From NCBI RefSeq assembly GCF_001654835.1, contig NZ_LXEP01000022.1, positions 1 to 64,000 on the forward strand: a DNA stretch of 64,000 nucleotides, in the 5' to 3' direction. This document shows positions 8,396-18,636 of the stretch, one piece after another. The notes under the pieces were generated by a model that was not told the DNA's origin, did not search any database, and was given only the letters and a program-made list of their open reading frames with translations. The first letter of the stretch is position 1. Each line of letters opens with the position of its first letter. This stretch comes from Buttiauxella gaviniae ATCC 51604 (GTDB lineage Bacteria > Pseudomonadota > Gammaproteobacteria > Enterobacterales > Enterobacteriaceae). Made by a program: the position numbers and the translations under genes.

Positions 8396-9940
8396 ATGGC
8401 CGAGTCACAACCGCTACCTGACGCCCCTTGTGGGGCGGAATATCTGAGAGCCGTTCTGCGTGCTCCGGTTTACGAAGTCGCGCAAGTTACCCCATTGCAG
8501 AAGATGGAAAAACTGTCGTCACGTCTGGATAACGTCATTCTGGTAAAACGTGAAGACCGCCAGCCAGTGCACAGTTTCAAACTGCGTGGCGCATACGCGA
8601 TGATTGCCGGGCTGAACAGCGAACAAAAAGCCAGTGGTGTGATTACCGCTTCTGCGGGAAACCATGCTCAGGGTGTTGCGCTTTCCTCAACACGTTTAGG
8701 CATCAAGTCTCTGATTGTCATGCCCGTGACTACGGCGGATATCAAAGTGGATGCGGTCCGCGCGTTTGGTGGTGAAGTATTGCTGTACGGCGCGAACTTT
8801 GATGAGGCGAAAGGTCGTGCCATCGAGCTTTCGCAGCAACAGGGGTTTACCTACGTGCCTCCGTTCGACCACCCGGCAGTCATTGCCGGGCAGGGCACGC
8901 TGGCGCTGGAACTGCTGCAGCAAGATGCGCATATCGACCGCATTTTTGTTCCGGTCGGCGGCGGTGGTCTGGCAGCGGGTGTGGCGGTGCTTATCAAACA
9001 GCTGATGCCGCAAATCAAAGTGATCGCCGTTGAAGCGGAAGATTCTGCCTGTTTGAAAGCGGCACTCGATGCGGGCAAGCCGGTTGATTTGGCGCGCGTC
9101 GGTTTGTTTGCTGAAGGTGTTGCGGTTAAGCGTATCGGCGATGAAACATTTCGTTTGTGTCAGGAATATCTCGACGACATCATCACGGTTGATAGCGATG
9201 CTATCTGTGCTGCTATGAAAGATTTATTCGAAGATGTTCGCGCGGTCGCTGAACCGTCTGGCGCTCTGGCGCTTGCGGGGATGAAAAAATATATCCAGCA
9301 GCACCAGATTCGTGGTGAGCGCCTTGCACATGTTCTTTCTGGTGCGAACGTTAACTTCCACGGCCTGCGCTACGTTTCTGAGCGCTGCGAACTGGGCGAA
9401 CAACGTGAAGCACTGCTGGCGGTCACCATTCCTGAGCAGCAAGGCAGCTTCCTGAAATTTTGCCAGGTACTCGGTGGGCGTTCGGTCACTGAGTTTAATT
9501 ACCGTTATTCCAGCTCGGCGGAAGCCTGCATCTTCGTCGGTGTCCGTTTGACTCGTGGTTTGGAAGAACGCCGCGAAATCATCGAGCTACTTAACGAAGG
9601 TGGTTACGGTGTTGTCGATTTGTCTGATGACGAAATGGCGAAACTGCACGTGCGTTACATGGTGGGCGGGCGCCCGTCTAAACCACTGCGTGAGCGGCTT
9701 TATAGCTTCGAATTTCCGGAGTCACCGGGCGCTTTGCTGAAATTCCTGCAAACGCTCGGCACGCACTGGAATATTTCGTTGTTCCATTATCGCAGCCACG
9801 GCACGGATTATGGTCGCGTACTGGCGGCGTTCGAGCTGGGCGACAATGAGCCGGATTTTGAAACCCGACTCAATGAGCTGGGCTACGATTGCCACGATGA
9901 AACCAGTAATCCGGCGTTCCGCTTCTTCCTTGCGGGTTAG
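8396..9940 (+). CDS. ilvA: Threonine deaminase IlvA
   Basis: Biosynthetic threonine ammonia-lyase, 514 aa. It makes 2-ketobutyrate for isoleucine and is inhibited by isoleucine and activated by valine. The N-terminal PLP domain carries K62 in HSFKLRGAYA and the glycine loop VGGGGLAAG, and two C-terminal ACT-like domains start at about residue 335. I chose the second ATG (8396, MAESQPL), which aligns with E. coli; 8393 would add one Met. The 3' end overlaps the convergent ilvY stop by 4 bp. Confidence 0.97.
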   Translation: MAESQPLPDAPCGAEYLRAVLRAPVYEVAQVTPLQKMEKLSSRLDNVILVKREDRQPVHSFKLRGAYAMIAGLNSEQKASGVITASAGNHAQGVALSSTRLGIKSLIVMPVTTADIKVDAVRAFGGEVLLYGANFDEAKGRAIELSQQQGFTYVPPFDHPAVIAGQGTLALELLQQDAHIDRIFVPVGGGGLAAGVAVLIKQLMPQIKVIAVEAEDSACLKAALDAGKPVDLARVGLFAEGVAVKRIGDETFRLCQEYLDDIITVDSDAICAAMKDLFEDVRAVAEPSGALALAGMKKYIQQHQIRGERLAHVLSGANVNFHGLRYVSERCELGEQREALLAVTIPEQQGSFLKFCQVLGGRSVTEFNYRYSSSAEACIFVGVRLTRGLEERREIIELLNEGGYGVVDLSDDEMAKLHVRYMVGGRPSKPLRERLYSFEFPESPGALLKFLQTLGTHWNISLFHYRSHGTDYGRVLAAFELGDNEPDFETRLNELGYDCHDETSNPAFRFFLAG

Positions 9941-10830
9941 TGGTTGCCGGGCAGTAATTTCCAGAACGCATGTACAAGCGGCTCATTGAGCCGCTTTTTT
10001 TGTACGCAAACGCCCAGCTCAAACGGCTCGGCTTCATCGTTTCGTTCCAGCACCTGTACGCGGTTACGAACGGGCTCCGGGCTATTTTCCAACACGATTT
10101 CAGGTATCAATGCTACGCCGCAGCCGAGTGCCACCATCGAAACCATCGCCTCATGGCCTGCAACCGTTGCATAAATAAACGGGTTACTGATTTTTTGACG
10201 GCGGAACCACAACTCGATACGGCGGCGCACTGTCCCCTGATCCGGCAGAATAAATGGCACTTTTGCCCAGTCCGGGTCTGGTTGATTCACCTGCGCACGA
10301 ACTGGGCAGGGCAGTGCTGGTGCGATCAGTGCAACCGATAAATGGTCCAGAATCGAGAATGCGACGCCTGGTGGCAATGTTTCCGGCTTACCGGCAATGG
10401 CAAGATCGGCTTCGTCAGAATCTACTTTCTCTACCGCATCGGCGGCATCGCCTGTGGTCAGTTTGATCTCCACATTTGGATGTTCAGCACGGAATCTATC
10501 GAGAATGGGTGGTAAATGACTATATGCGGCGGTGACGGAGCAAAAAAGATGTAGCTCGCCGGAAAGCGATGGCCCTTCCTGGCCGATGGTGTGGCGCATT
10601 TGCTGATACTGCAAAAGCGTGTGCTGGGCGAACTGTTTAAGTTGCTCTCCGGCCTCGGTCAGCGTCACGGTGCGGTTATCGCGTAAAAACAAGGGTTGAC
10701 CTAAATCCTCTTCGAGGCGCTGGATCTGGCGCGAAAGCGTCGACGGGCTGACGTGCATCGCGCGTGCGCTCCTGCCGAAATGGCGACTTTCAGCAAGGTG
10801 GATAAATATTTTCAGGTCGCGTAAATCCAT
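9937..10830 (-). CDS. ilvY: IlvY, LysR activator of ilvC
   Basis: LysR-family activator, 297 aa. The HTH (about residues 1-60) includes SRHFGRSARAMHVSPSTLSR, and an inducer-binding domain follows. With acetolactate or acetohydroxybutyrate it activates ilvC and represses itself. The start MDLRDLKIF matches E. coli; the two extra upstream codons (MT) were rejected. It is divergent from ilvC across a 166-bp control region. A rho-independent terminator serving ilvGMEDA lies within its 3' coding region. Confidence 0.97.
   Translation of the reverse strand: MDLRDLKIFIHLAESRHFGRSARAMHVSPSTLSRQIQRLEEDLGQPLFLRDNRTVTLTEAGEQLKQFAQHTLLQYQQMRHTIGQEGPSLSGELHLFCSVTAAYSHLPPILDRFRAEHPNVEIKLTTGDAADAVEKVDSDEADLAIAGKPETLPPGVAFSILDHLSVALIAPALPCPVRAQVNQPDPDWAKVPFILPDQGTVRRRIELWFRRQKISNPFIYATVAGHEAMVSMVALGCGVALIPEIVLENSPEPVRNRVQVLERNDEAEPFELGVCVQKKRLNEPLVHAFWKLLPGNH
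9976..10001 (+). terminator. ilvGMEDA terminator embedded in ilvY coding sequence
   Basis: AAGCGGCTC-ATT-GAGCCGCTT followed by T6 (total T run of seven) reads as an intrinsic terminator on the plus strand, about 36 bp after the ilvA stop. It lies wholly inside the last 22 codons of ilvY, where it encodes KRLNEPL on the minus strand. Confidence 0.85.
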
Positions 10831-10996
10831 GGTCATCAGCCCTTGTTCCTACGTTGCATAAATTGCAACGTCACGTTGTTAATATATCAATTTAAGCAAC
10901 ACATTTCCTGTCATATAGTGAGTTCATTATCGCAAGCAAGACACGGCTGGCGAACCTTATAAAAGCACAACACAACGACTACGGAGTACCACCACG
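10831..10996. promoter_or_regulatory. ilvY-ilvC divergent control region
   Basis: A perfect inverted repeat, ACGTTGCA-TAAAT-TGCAACGT (10851-10871), fits the IlvY operator next to ilvY. A second, weaker GTTG...CAAC pair (10875-10900) may be the ilvC-proximal operator. The ilvC promoter is TTTAAG (10891-10896), 17 bp, TATAGT (10914-10919). The poor -35 hexamer fits an activator-dependent promoter. Confidence 0.75.
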
Positions 10997-12472
10997 ATGG
11001 CTAATTATTTCAACACTTTGAACCTGCGTCAGCAGTTGGCGCAACTGGGTAAATGTCGTTTCATGGCGCGTGCAGAATTCGCCGATGAAGCAAGCTACCT
11101 CAAAGGCAAAAAAGTCGTCATCGTCGGTTGTGGCGCACAAGGCCTGAACCAGGGCCTGAACATGCGCGACTCTGGTCTGGATGTTGCTTATGCTCTGCGT
11201 GCTGAAGCTATTGCTGAAAAACGCGCTTCATGGCGTAAAGCGACAGAAAATGGTTTTAAAGTTGGCACTTACGAAGAACTGATCCCACAAGCGGATCTGG
11301 TTGTTAACCTGACGCCAGACAAACAGCACTCTGCGGTTGTTAAGGCTGTTCAGCCGATGATGAAAGACGGTGCAGCATTGGGTTACTCCCACGGTTTCAA
11401 CGTGGTTGAAGTTGGCGAGCAAATCCGTAAGGACATCACCGTGGTGATGGTTGCGCCAAAATGCCCGGGTACTGAAGTTCGTGAAGAATACAAACGTGGT
11501 TTCGGTGTACCGACTTTGATTGCGGTTCACCCGGAAAACGATCCAAAAGGCGAAGGCATGGCCATCGCTAAAGCCTGGGCTGCGGCAACTGGCGGCCACC
11601 GTGCGGGCGTTCTGGAGTCTTCCTTCGTGGCAGAAGTTAAATCTGACCTGATGGGCGAACAAACTATTCTGTGTGGCATGCTGCAGGCCGGTTCTCTGCT
11701 GTGCTTCGACAAGCTGGTGGAAGAAGGCACTGACCCTACATATGCAGAAAAACTGATTCAGTTCGGCTGGGAAACCATCACCGAAGCGCTGAAACAAGGC
11801 GGCATCACGCTGATGATGGACCGTTTGTCCAACCCGGCGAAAGTCCGTGCTTATGCGTTGTCTGAACAACTGAAAACCATCATGGCTCCATTGTTCCAGA
11901 AACACATGGACGACATCATCTCCGGCGAATTCTCTTCCGGCATGATGGCTGACTGGGCAAATGACGATAAGAACCTGCTGACCTGGCGTGAAGAGACCGG
12001 CAAAACTGCCTTCGAAACCGCGGCGCAGTTTGACGGTAAGATTTCTGAGCAGGAATACTTCGATAAAGGCGTTCTGATGATCGCAATGGTGAAAGCGGGC
12101 GTTGAGCTGGCGTTCGAAACCATGGTTGATGCGGGCATCATCGAAGAATCAGCTTACTACGAATCTCTGCACGAACTGCCGCTGATTGCGAACACCATCG
12201 CTCGTAAGCGCTTGTACGAAATGAACGTGGTTATCTCTGACACGGCTGAATATGGCAACTACCTGTTCTCTTACGCAGCAGTGCCATTGCTCAAAGAGTT
12301 CATGACCACTCTGCAGGCAGGCGATCTGGGTAAAGAAATCCCAGCCGGTGCGGTTGATAACGCGCAACTTCGTGATGTTAACGAAGCGATTCGTAACCAC
12401 GAAATCGAAACCGTTGGCAAGAAACTGCGTGGCTACATGAAAGATATGAAGCGTATTGCTGTAGCTGGTTAA
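10997..12472 (+). CDS. ilvC: Ketol-acid reductoisomerase IlvC (class II)
   Basis: NADPH-dependent acetohydroxyacid isomeroreductase, 491 aa, the long class II form of enterobacteria with duplicated C-terminal knotted domains. The Rossmann motif is [14 protein letters not shown] at about residues 36-49, followed by the [19 protein letters not shown]-phosphate region. It isomerises and reduces acetolactate to dihydroxyisovalerate. Transcribed alone from an IlvY-activated promoter. The final A of its TAA stop is also the first base of an ERIC element. Confidence 0.98.
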   Translation: MANYFNTLNLRQQLAQLGKCRFMARAEFADEASYLKGKKVVIVGCGAQGLNQGLNMRDSGLDVAYALRAEAIAEKRASWRKATENGFKVGTYEELIPQADLVVNLTPDKQHSAVVKAVQPMMKDGAALGYSHGFNVVEVGEQIRKDITVVMVAPKCPGTEVREEYKRGFGVPTLIAVHPENDPKGEGMAIAKAWAAATGGHRAGVLESSFVAEVKSDLMGEQTILCGMLQAGSLLCFDKLVEEGTDPTYAEKLIQFGWETITEALKQGGITLMMDRLSNPAKVRAYALSEQLKTIMAPLFQKHMDDIISGEFSSGMMADWANDDKNLLTWREETGKTAFETAAQFDGKISEQEYFDKGVLMIAMVKAGVELAFETMVDAGIIEESAYYESLHELPLIANTIARKRLYEMNVVISDTAEYGNYLFSYAAVPLLKEFMTTLQAGDLGKEIPAGAVDNAQLRDVNEAIRNHEIETVGKKLRGYMKDMKRIAVAG

Positions 12473-12598
12473 TACCCCGTCGTCTTTCGATTCGCCGCTG
12501 TGTTGGCGGCGCTCGTACACCTCAGTCACATACTTGTCTATGCTCCCGGGGCATTACTCACTTGCCGCCTTGCTGCAAATCGAAATCCATAGGGGTAT
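12472..12598. repeat. ERIC (IRU) element, full length
   Basis: A 127-bp imperfect palindrome between ilvC and ppiC, with terminal inverted repeats ATACCCC (12472-12478) and GGGGTAT (12592-12598). The internal segments CTCAGTCACATAC, CCCGGGGCAT and TTGCCGCC read as the ERIC core in minus orientation. 127 bp is the family's standard length. The left end starts inside the ilvC stop codon. Confidence 0.85.
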
Positions 12599-12611
12599 AG
12601 CATTGATACAG

Positions 12612-12644
12612 GCCCGGTAAGCTTAACGCTACCGGGCTTTTTTT
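12612..12644. terminator. Terminator ilvC/ppiC
   Basis: GCCCGGTA-N10-TACCGGGC followed by T7. It lies between convergent ilvC (plus the ERIC copy) and ppiC, at the end of the latter's coding region. Confidence 0.9.
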
Positions 12645-12924
12645 AGTTGCGGTATAACACTTTGATGATGTGGTATCCGAACTGCGTGTGCAGCGGGCCA
12701 TATGGCTCCAGCAGCGGGCAGGAAAACACCACTTTATCGAACGCCGGAACCATCTGGCCCTGACGGAATTCACCTAAGTGACCACCTTTTTTACCTGATG
12801 GGCAGGTGGAATGCTTTTTAGCCAGTTTCTCAAAGTCGCCGCCAGCTTGAAGCTGCGCCAAAATTTCCTGAGCCAGTTTTTCTTCCTTAACAAGGATATG
12901 CAATGCTGCCGCGGTTTTTGCCAT
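12643..12924 (-). CDS. ppiC: Peptidyl-prolyl cis-trans isomerase C (parvulin)
   Basis: A 93-aa single-domain cytoplasmic parvulin, beginning [15 protein letters not shown] and ending [12 protein letters not shown], collinear with E. coli PpiC. The parvulin signature [17 protein letters not shown] is present. It isomerises prolyl bonds in protein folding. It has no signal peptide. Position between ilvC and rep matches E. coli. Confidence 0.97.
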   Translation of the reverse strand: MAKTAAALHILVKEEKLAQEILAQLQAGGDFEKLAKKHSTCPSGKKGGHLGEFRQGQMVPAFDKVVFSCPLLEPYGPLHTQFGYHIIKVLYRN

Positions 12925-13044
12925 GATAGTGCCTTGAGTGAAATTGATTACGCTCGCTATACTACCACGCTGTTTTTCCCCTTCGTACCTCCAGTTACTG
13001 CGGGGATACCTTCGTTTTTATCCTGACTTCATTGAGTGACCTTT

Positions 13045-15066
13045 ATGCGTTTAAACCCTGGCCAACAACAAGCCGTCGAATTTGTCACAGGACCTTGCCT
13101 GGTCCTGGCGGGCGCTGGTTCCGGCAAAACGCGTGTTATCACCAATAAAATGGCGTATCTGATCCGCGAATGCGGTTATCAGGCTCGCCATATAGCCGCC
13201 GTGACCTTTACCAACAAAGCGGCGCGTGAGATGAAAGAACGTGTGGCGCAAACGCTTGGGCGCAAAGAATCACGCGGTCTGTTGATCTCAACGTTCCACA
13301 CGTTAGGGCTTGAGATAATCAAACGTGAGTTTGCCGCTCTCGGCATGAAGTCTAACTTTTCGTTGTTTGATGACACTGACCAGACAGCGTTGCTAAAAGA
13401 ACTGACTGAAGGTTTGCTCGAAGACGATAAAACGTTATTGCAACAGTTGATCTCTACGATCTCGAACTGGAAAAACGATCTGATGACCCCGTCGCAGGCC
13501 GCGGCGCAGGCGAAAGGAGAACGCGACCGAATTTTTGCCCACTGTTATGAGCTTTACGATACGCATCTGAAATCGTGCAACGTACTGGATTTTGACGATC
13601 TGATTTTGCTGCCAACGCTGCTTTTACAGCGCAATGAAGAAGTGCGCGAGCGTTGGCAAAACCGCATCCGCTATTTGCTTGTGGATGAATACCAGGACAC
13701 CAACACCAGCCAGTACGAACTGGTGAAGCTGCTGGTGGGCGCGCGAGCAAGGTTTACCGTAGTGGGCGATGACGATCAGTCGATTTACTCCTGGCGCGGC
13801 GCACGGCCACAAAACCTTGTTTTGCTAAGCAAGGATTTCCCGGCACTTCAGGTCATTAAGCTTGAGCAGAATTACCGTTCTTCCGGGCGCATTCTGAAAG
13901 CGGCAAACATTTTGATCGCCAATAACCCTCACGTGTTCGAAAAGCGGCTGTTTTCGGAGCTGGGTTACGGTACCGAATTAAAAGTGCTGACCGCGAACAG
14001 TGAAGATCATGAAGCTGAGCGCGTTACTGGCGAGCTCATTGCCCATCACTTCATCAATAAGACCAACTACAAAGATTACGCCATTCTCTATCGTGGGAAT
14101 CACCAGTCGCGCGTGTTTGAAAAAATGCTGATGCAAAACCGCATTCCTTATCGTATTTCTGGTGGTGCGTCGTTCTTTTCACGTCCTGAAATCAAAGATT
14201 TACTGGCTTATCTGCGTGTGCTGACCAACCCAGATGATGACAGTGCATTTATGCGGATTGTGAATACACCGAAACGTGAAATTGGCCCGGTTACGATGCA
14301 AAAACTCGGTACCTGGGCAACGCAGCGTAATAAAGGTTTATTTGGCGCAAGTTTTGATATGGGTTTAAGCCAAACGCTAAATGGTCGTGGCCTGGAGTCG
14401 TTACAGCGTTTTACTCATTGGTTACGCGATGTAGCAACACTTGCTGAGCGCGAACCTATCGCAGCGGTACGTGATTTGATTCACGGCATCGACTACGAAA
14501 GCTGGTTGTATGAAACATCCCCCAGTCAGAAAGCTGCCGAAATGCGTATGAAGAACGTTAACCTGCTTTTTAGCTGGATGACGGAAATGCTGGAGGGTTC
14601 AGAAATTGATGAGCCGATGACGCTTACCCAAGTTGTCACCCGCTTTACGCTGCGCGATATGATGGAACGCGGCGAGAGTGATGAAGATACAGATCAGGTG
14701 CAATTGATGACCCTTCATGCCTCGAAAGGGTTGGAGTTCCCGTACGTATTTTTAGTCGGGATGGAAGAGGGTATTTTGCCGCATCAGAGCAGTATCGACG
14801 AAGATAATATCGATGAAGAGCGCCGCCTGGCTTACGTGGGGATTACTCGTGCGCAGAAAGAGCTAACCTTCACGCTTTGCAAAGAGCGACGTCAGTATGG
14901 TGAATTGATCCGCCCGGAACCGAGTCGTTTCTTGCTGGAATTGCCACAAGATGATTTGCAGTGGGAGACGGAACGCAAAGTAGTTTCTGCGGAAGAGCGG
15001 ATGACAAAGGGGCAGAGTAATGTCGCCAACATCCGTGAAATGCTGGCAAAAGCGCGTAAAAGCTGA
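13045..15066 (+). CDS. rep: ATP-dependent DNA helicase Rep
   Basis: SF1A 3'-5' helicase, 673 aa, which clears proteins ahead of the replication fork and interacts with DnaB. Motif I is GAGSGKTR (about residues 22-29), motif II is VDEYQDTN, and [19 protein letters not shown] and the [14 protein letters not shown] motif follow in order. The start MRLNPGQQQ aligns with E. coli; an upstream ATG adding three codons was rejected. It ends 1 bp from the convergent gppA. It is a paralogue of uvrD in the same window. Confidence 0.98.
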   Translation: MRLNPGQQQAVEFVTGPCLVLAGAGSGKTRVITNKMAYLIRECGYQARHIAAVTFTNKAAREMKERVAQTLGRKESRGLLISTFHTLGLEIIKREFAALGMKSNFSLFDDTDQTALLKELTEGLLEDDKTLLQQLISTISNWKNDLMTPSQAAAQAKGERDRIFAHCYELYDTHLKSCNVLDFDDLILLPTLLLQRNEEVRERWQNRIRYLLVDEYQDTNTSQYELVKLLVGARARFTVVGDDDQSIYSWRGARPQNLVLLSKDFPALQVIKLEQNYRSSGRILKAANILIANNPHVFEKRLFSELGYGTELKVLTANSEDHEAERVTGELIAHHFINKTNYKDYAILYRGNHQSRVFEKMLMQNRIPYRISGGASFFSRPEIKDLLAYLRVLTNPDDDSAFMRIVNTPKREIGPVTMQKLGTWATQRNKGLFGASFDMGLSQTLNGRGLESLQRFTHWLRDVATLAEREPIAAVRDLIHGIDYESWLYETSPSQKAAEMRMKNVNLLFSWMTEMLEGSEIDEPMTLTQVVTRFTLRDMMERGESDEDTDQVQLMTLHASKGLEFPYVFLVGMEEGILPHQSSIDEDNIDEERRLAYVGITRAQKELTFTLCKERRQYGELIRPEPSRFLLELPQDDLQWETERKVVSAEERMTKGQSNVANIREMLAKARKS

Positions 15067-15067
15067 G

Positions 15068-16552
15068 TTATTTAATTATTAAATGCCAATGGACATAACT
15101 TTGCCACAGGCTTTCTTGTGCAAGCAGTTCAGCACCTAGAGGGTGGCATTCCAGCCACTTTTCTGGAAGCTCGAGATTTAAGGTTTCACCTTCAACGTTT
15201 AGCGCAATTTCCGGCAAGATATCGTCCCGACGGCGGCTGGCGAAGATAATAGCCAGGCGTAACAAGCGACAGAGATGTTCCGCAATACGAGGTGGTACGG
15301 CGTTTTGCTGGTGGAGAGAAGAGAGATCGACTGGGTTTGTCTGGTTCAACATTAGCGTTGCCAGCAGCTTTTTCTGCGCTGGCGTATATCCCGGAAGATC
15401 GAGGTTCTTCACCAGGTAGGCAGCATGTTGCGGCGCCTGTTTGAAATCGACACTCAGTCCAACTTCATGAAGTAACGCCGCGCTGCTGAGCATTTCTATG
15501 CTGAGAGGCGTTAGGCTCCATGCATCTCTTAACTGTGTGGTGAAGGCTAATGCTAATTGTTGAACGCGTTCTGCCTGGCCGGTATCCACCATAAAGCGAC
15601 GCTGGATATTACGTACGGTACGGCTTCTGATCTCTTGATTAACAGTCAGATGCAGCATTCCGTAAACCAGTCCTTCACGCAAAGCTCCGCCAGCGAGCGT
15701 CATACAGTCAATTGATAACTCTTCGAATATCGCAATCAAAATGGCGAGGCCGCTAGGGAATACCAAGGCTCTTTCTAGCGTTAAACCTTCAATCTCTAAT
15801 TCTTCAAGACGCCCGCATTGAATCGCGCGTTGCTTCAACTGCTGGAGTTTTGCAAGCGTAATGCGCTCATCCATTCCTTGCGCCATCATGATTTCTTGCA
15901 GTGCTTGCACGGTACCTGACGCACCGACACACACTTTCCAACCGTGATGTTTTAACCGGTCGCAAATCGGCCTGAGAACTTCTTTTGCAGCACTTTCGGC
16001 AGCATCGAAGTTTTCTTTGGCAAGATTTCGGTCACTAAAAAAACGCTCAAGCCAGGTCACACAACCCATTGATAAGCTAAAGAGTGCGGTGGTTTGCGCC
16101 CCCGAGCCGGTAACCAGTTCTGTACTAGCACCACCGATATCAACCACTAAGCGTTGATCGGCACCGCCTGTTGTATGGGCAACACCCTGATAAATCAGGC
16201 GTGCTTCTTCTTCACCATGGATAATTTGCACCGGACAGCCAAGGATTTTTTCAGCCTGCTGGATGAATTCGCTGGCATTGGTGGCAAGACGGAGTGTCGC
16301 GGTTGCGACAACACGAATTTGGTTTTGAGGAATATCTTGAAGACGTTCAGCGAATAAGCGCAGGCATTGCCACCCGCGCTCCATTGCTTCACGTGAAAGC
16401 GTATTATCGCTGCTTAAACCAGCAGCAAGGCGTACTTTTCGCTTAATCCTGGCAAGGGTTTGTATGCTCCCTGCCACCTCACGTACAACCAACATATGAA
16501 AGCTATTAGAGCCTAAATCTATTGCAGCATACAGCGAGGTGGAGCTGAGCAT
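15068..16552 (-). CDS. gppA: Guanosine pentaphosphatase/exopolyphosphatase GppA
   Basis: Ppx/GppA phosphatase, 494 aa, which converts pppGpp to ppGpp in the stringent response. The actin-like ATPase fold shows [15 protein letters not shown] at the N-terminus and [11 protein letters not shown] at about residue 150, followed by a C-terminal HD-like helical domain. The stretch near residues 335-360 (between [12 protein letters not shown] and [12 protein letters not shown]) differs from E. coli, but length is unchanged. It follows rhlB in the same direction with a 6-bp gap, so they are probably cotranscribed. Confidence 0.97.
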   Translation of the reverse strand: MLSSTSLYAAIDLGSNSFHMLVVREVAGSIQTLARIKRKVRLAAGLSSDNTLSREAMERGWQCLRLFAERLQDIPQNQIRVVATATLRLATNASEFIQQAEKILGCPVQIIHGEEEARLIYQGVAHTTGGADQRLVVDIGGASTELVTGSGAQTTALFSLSMGCVTWLERFFSDRNLAKENFDAAESAAKEVLRPICDRLKHHGWKVCVGASGTVQALQEIMMAQGMDERITLAKLQQLKQRAIQCGRLEELEIEGLTLERALVFPSGLAILIAIFEELSIDCMTLAGGALREGLVYGMLHLTVNQEIRSRTVRNIQRRFMVDTGQAERVQQLALAFTTQLRDAWSLTPLSIEMLSSAALLHEVGLSVDFKQAPQHAAYLVKNLDLPGYTPAQKKLLATLMLNQTNPVDLSSLHQQNAVPPRIAEHLCRLLRLAIIFASRRRDDILPEIALNVEGETLNLELPEKWLECHPLGAELLAQESLWQSYVHWHLIIK

Positions 16553-16558
16553 AAATTT

Positions 16559-17830
16559 TTAACCTGTGCGACGGCGATTACCACGAGGAGCGCCACCATT
16601 ACGGCGAGGACCGTTACCCGGACGGGCGCGAGTCAGACGCTTCGGTGGAGGAAGTTCGCTTAACAGTGCTTCAGTTTTGTACTTGCTGACTGGAATTGAG
16701 TGACCAATGTAAGTCTCAATTGCAGACAGGTTCAACGCATAGTCTTCACACGCAAGACTAATGGAATGACCACTTTCGCCAGCACGACCGGTACGGCCAA
16801 TACGGTGAACGTAATCTTCGCAGTCATCAGGAAGATCGTAGTTGAAAACGTGTGTCACTAACGGGATATGCAGACCGCGAGCGGCAACATCGGTTGCAAC
16901 GAGAATATCCAGATCGCCACGGGTGAATTCTTCAAGGATGCGCAGACGTTTTTTCTGAGCAACATCGCCAGTTAACAGACCAACGCGGTGGCCGTCTGCT
17001 GCAAGGTGACCCCAGATATCTTCACAACGGTGTTTCGTGTTGGCAAAGATGATGGCGCGATCTGGCCACTCTTCTTCGATGAGAGTTTGCAGCAAACGCA
17101 TTTTCTCTTCGTTAGAAGGGTAGAACAGCTCTTCCTGGATACGGTGACCGGTTTTTTGCTCCGGCTCGACTTCCACGTATTCCGCGTTGTTCATTTGCTC
17201 GAATGCCAGTTCACGCACACGGTAAGAGAGTGTGGCAGAGAACAGCATGTTCAGGCGTTGAGTAACTGGCGGCATACGGCGGAACAACCAGCGAATATCT
17301 TTAATAAAGCCCAGATCGTACATGCGATCGGCTTCATCCAGCACCACAACCTGAATTGCGCCTAAGTTAATGTGGTTTTGCTTGGCATAATCAATCAAAC
17401 GACCAGTTGTGCCGATAAGAATATCAACACCGCTTTCCAGCACTTTAAGCTGTTTATCGTAGCCGTCGCCACCGTACGCCAGGCCGAGTTTAAGGCCGGT
17501 CGATTGTGCTAGTGGCTCTGCATCAGAGTGAATTTGGACTGCCAGTTCACGAGTCGGCGCCATAATTAAGGCACGCGGCTGGTTCACCTGGCGATTCTCT
17601 GGAACCGGGTGAGAGAGTAAATAATGGAACGTTGACGTTAAAAACGCCATCGTTTTGCCAGTACCGGTTTGCGCCTGCCCTGCAACGTCACGATTCGCCA
17701 GTGTCAGCGGTAGTGCCAGTGCCTGAATAGGGGTGCAGTTATGGAACCCTTTATTTTCAAGGGCTTCAATCACCTTAGGGTGCAGTGCGAAGTCGGAAAA
17801 CTTCTGTTCGGTCAAATGTGTTTTGCTCAT
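16559..17830 (-). CDS. rhlB: DEAD-box RNA helicase RhlB
   Basis: A 423-aa DEAD-box helicase of the RNA degradosome that unwinds RNA for PNPase and RNase E. The Q motif is [13 protein letters not shown], motif I is AQTGTGKT, motif II is DEAD ([14 protein letters not shown]), motif III is SAT, and motif VI is [11 protein letters not shown] basic, glycine/arginine-rich tail ([13 protein letters not shown]) ends the protein. It is divergent from trxA. Confidence 0.98.
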   Translation of the reverse strand: MSKTHLTEQKFSDFALHPKVIEALENKGFHNCTPIQALALPLTLANRDVAGQAQTGTGKTMAFLTSTFHYLLSHPVPENRQVNQPRALIMAPTRELAVQIHSDAEPLAQSTGLKLGLAYGGDGYDKQLKVLESGVDILIGTTGRLIDYAKQNHINLGAIQVVVLDEADRMYDLGFIKDIRWLFRRMPPVTQRLNMLFSATLSYRVRELAFEQMNNAEYVEVEPEQKTGHRIQEELFYPSNEEKMRLLQTLIEEEWPDRAIIFANTKHRCEDIWGHLAADGHRVGLLTGDVAQKKRLRILEEFTRGDLDILVATDVAARGLHIPLVTHVFNYDLPDDCEDYVHRIGRTGRAGESGHSISLACEDYALNLSAIETYIGHSIPVSKYKTEALLSELPPPKRLTRARPGNGPRRNGGAPRGNRRRTG

Positions 17831-17948
17831 AGTGTGGTAGAATATCAGCTAACTATTGCTTTACGAAAGCGTATCCGGTGAAATAAAGTCAACCTTAAGT
17901 TGGTTAATGCTACACCAACAAGGTAGACATAATCCTGCGGAGTAGAAC

Positions 17949-18278
17949 ATGAGCGATAAAATTATTCACCTGACTGACGACAGTTTCGACACGGACGTGC
18001 TAAAAGCTGATGGGCTGATCCTGGTTGATTTCTGGGCAGAGTGGTGTGGTCCATGCAAGATGATCGCCCCGATTCTTGATGAAATCGCTGATGAATATCA
18101 GGGCAATCTGACCGTTGCTAAACTGAATATCGATCAGAACCCGGGCACTGCACCAAAATATGGTATCCGTGGTATCCCAACTCTGTTGCTGTTCAAGAAC
18201 GGTGAAGTGGCTGCGACCAAAGTTGGCGCGCTGTCCAAAGGCCAGTTAAAAGAGTTCCTCGACGCTAATCTGGCATAA
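17949..18278 (+). CDS. trxA: Thioredoxin 1
   Basis: A 109-aa cytoplasmic thioredoxin with active site WCGPC (C33 and C36) and the cis-proline in [11 protein letters not shown]. It reduces ribonucleotide reductase, methionine sulfoxide reductase and PAPS reductase. It starts [20 protein letters not shown], with CGGAG upstream. It is divergent from rhlB and upstream of rho, as in E. coli. Confidence 0.98.
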   Translation: MSDKIIHLTDDSFDTDVLKADGLILVDFWAEWCGPCKMIAPILDEIADEYQGNLTVAKLNIDQNPGTAPKYGIRGIPTLLLFKNGEVAATKVGALSKGQLKEFLDANLA

Positions 18279-18636
18279 TGGAATCTCAGCCGGTGCGTGC
18301 GTAGTTCGCAATTTTTTGTGAGCTGCTGGACGCCCGGCGTCAGTCATGCTAAGTTACTTTTACTGCATTTAGAACTTGTCTTGTAGTTTGAATCTTTGTA
18401 ATACCCAATGCTTCCAGTTTCCCTTCACTAAGACGCTGTTTTACAGTGAACATACGGTCGCATAATCGATTTCGGGCGTATCACCCATTCCGTCGTGTCG
18501 TTTCAGTTCTGCGTTTTTCCTATGACCAGGCAGCGATAAGACATGTGGTGGTGGCCATTAAACAGGCATGGATGATCCTGCCATACCATTCACGATACAT
18601 GTTCGAGATTTACCCCGAGTTTAAGAACCCACCATT
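18279..18636 (+). promoter_or_regulatory. rho leader region
   Basis: 358 bp between trxA and rho. In E. coli this leader gives Rho-dependent autoattenuation. Here it contains the decayed RhoL coding stretch (18452-18545). A 64-codon frame with a GTG start (18446-18640) also crosses it, and its TGA overlaps the rho ATG. Just after trxA a weak hairpin with a T run (TGCG-TAGTT-CGCA then T6, near 18305-18323) may be the trxA terminator. Confidence 0.5.
18452..18545 (+). pseudogene. rhoL: rhoL leader-peptide remnant (frame broken)
   Basis: One frame (18469-18525) encodes ISGVSPIPSCRFSSAFFL followed by TGA, clearly matching E. coli RhoL (ISGSSLNPSCRFSSAYSP as I recall it). The expected start codon is ATA, the N-terminal codons are in another frame, and a TAA precedes the homologous segment. 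The C-terminal TRQR part is in a third frame and ends in TAA where E. coli has Lys. The DNA is conserved, but no single RhoL-like peptide can be made. Confidence 0.5.

Noticed and set aside
7716-8408. 230-codon open frame opposite ilvD
   Set aside because: Shadow of the strongly biased ilvD codons. ilvD is an unmistakable full-length gene on the other strand, and the frame matches no family. The same holds for the 225-codon frame opposite ilvC at 11228-11905.
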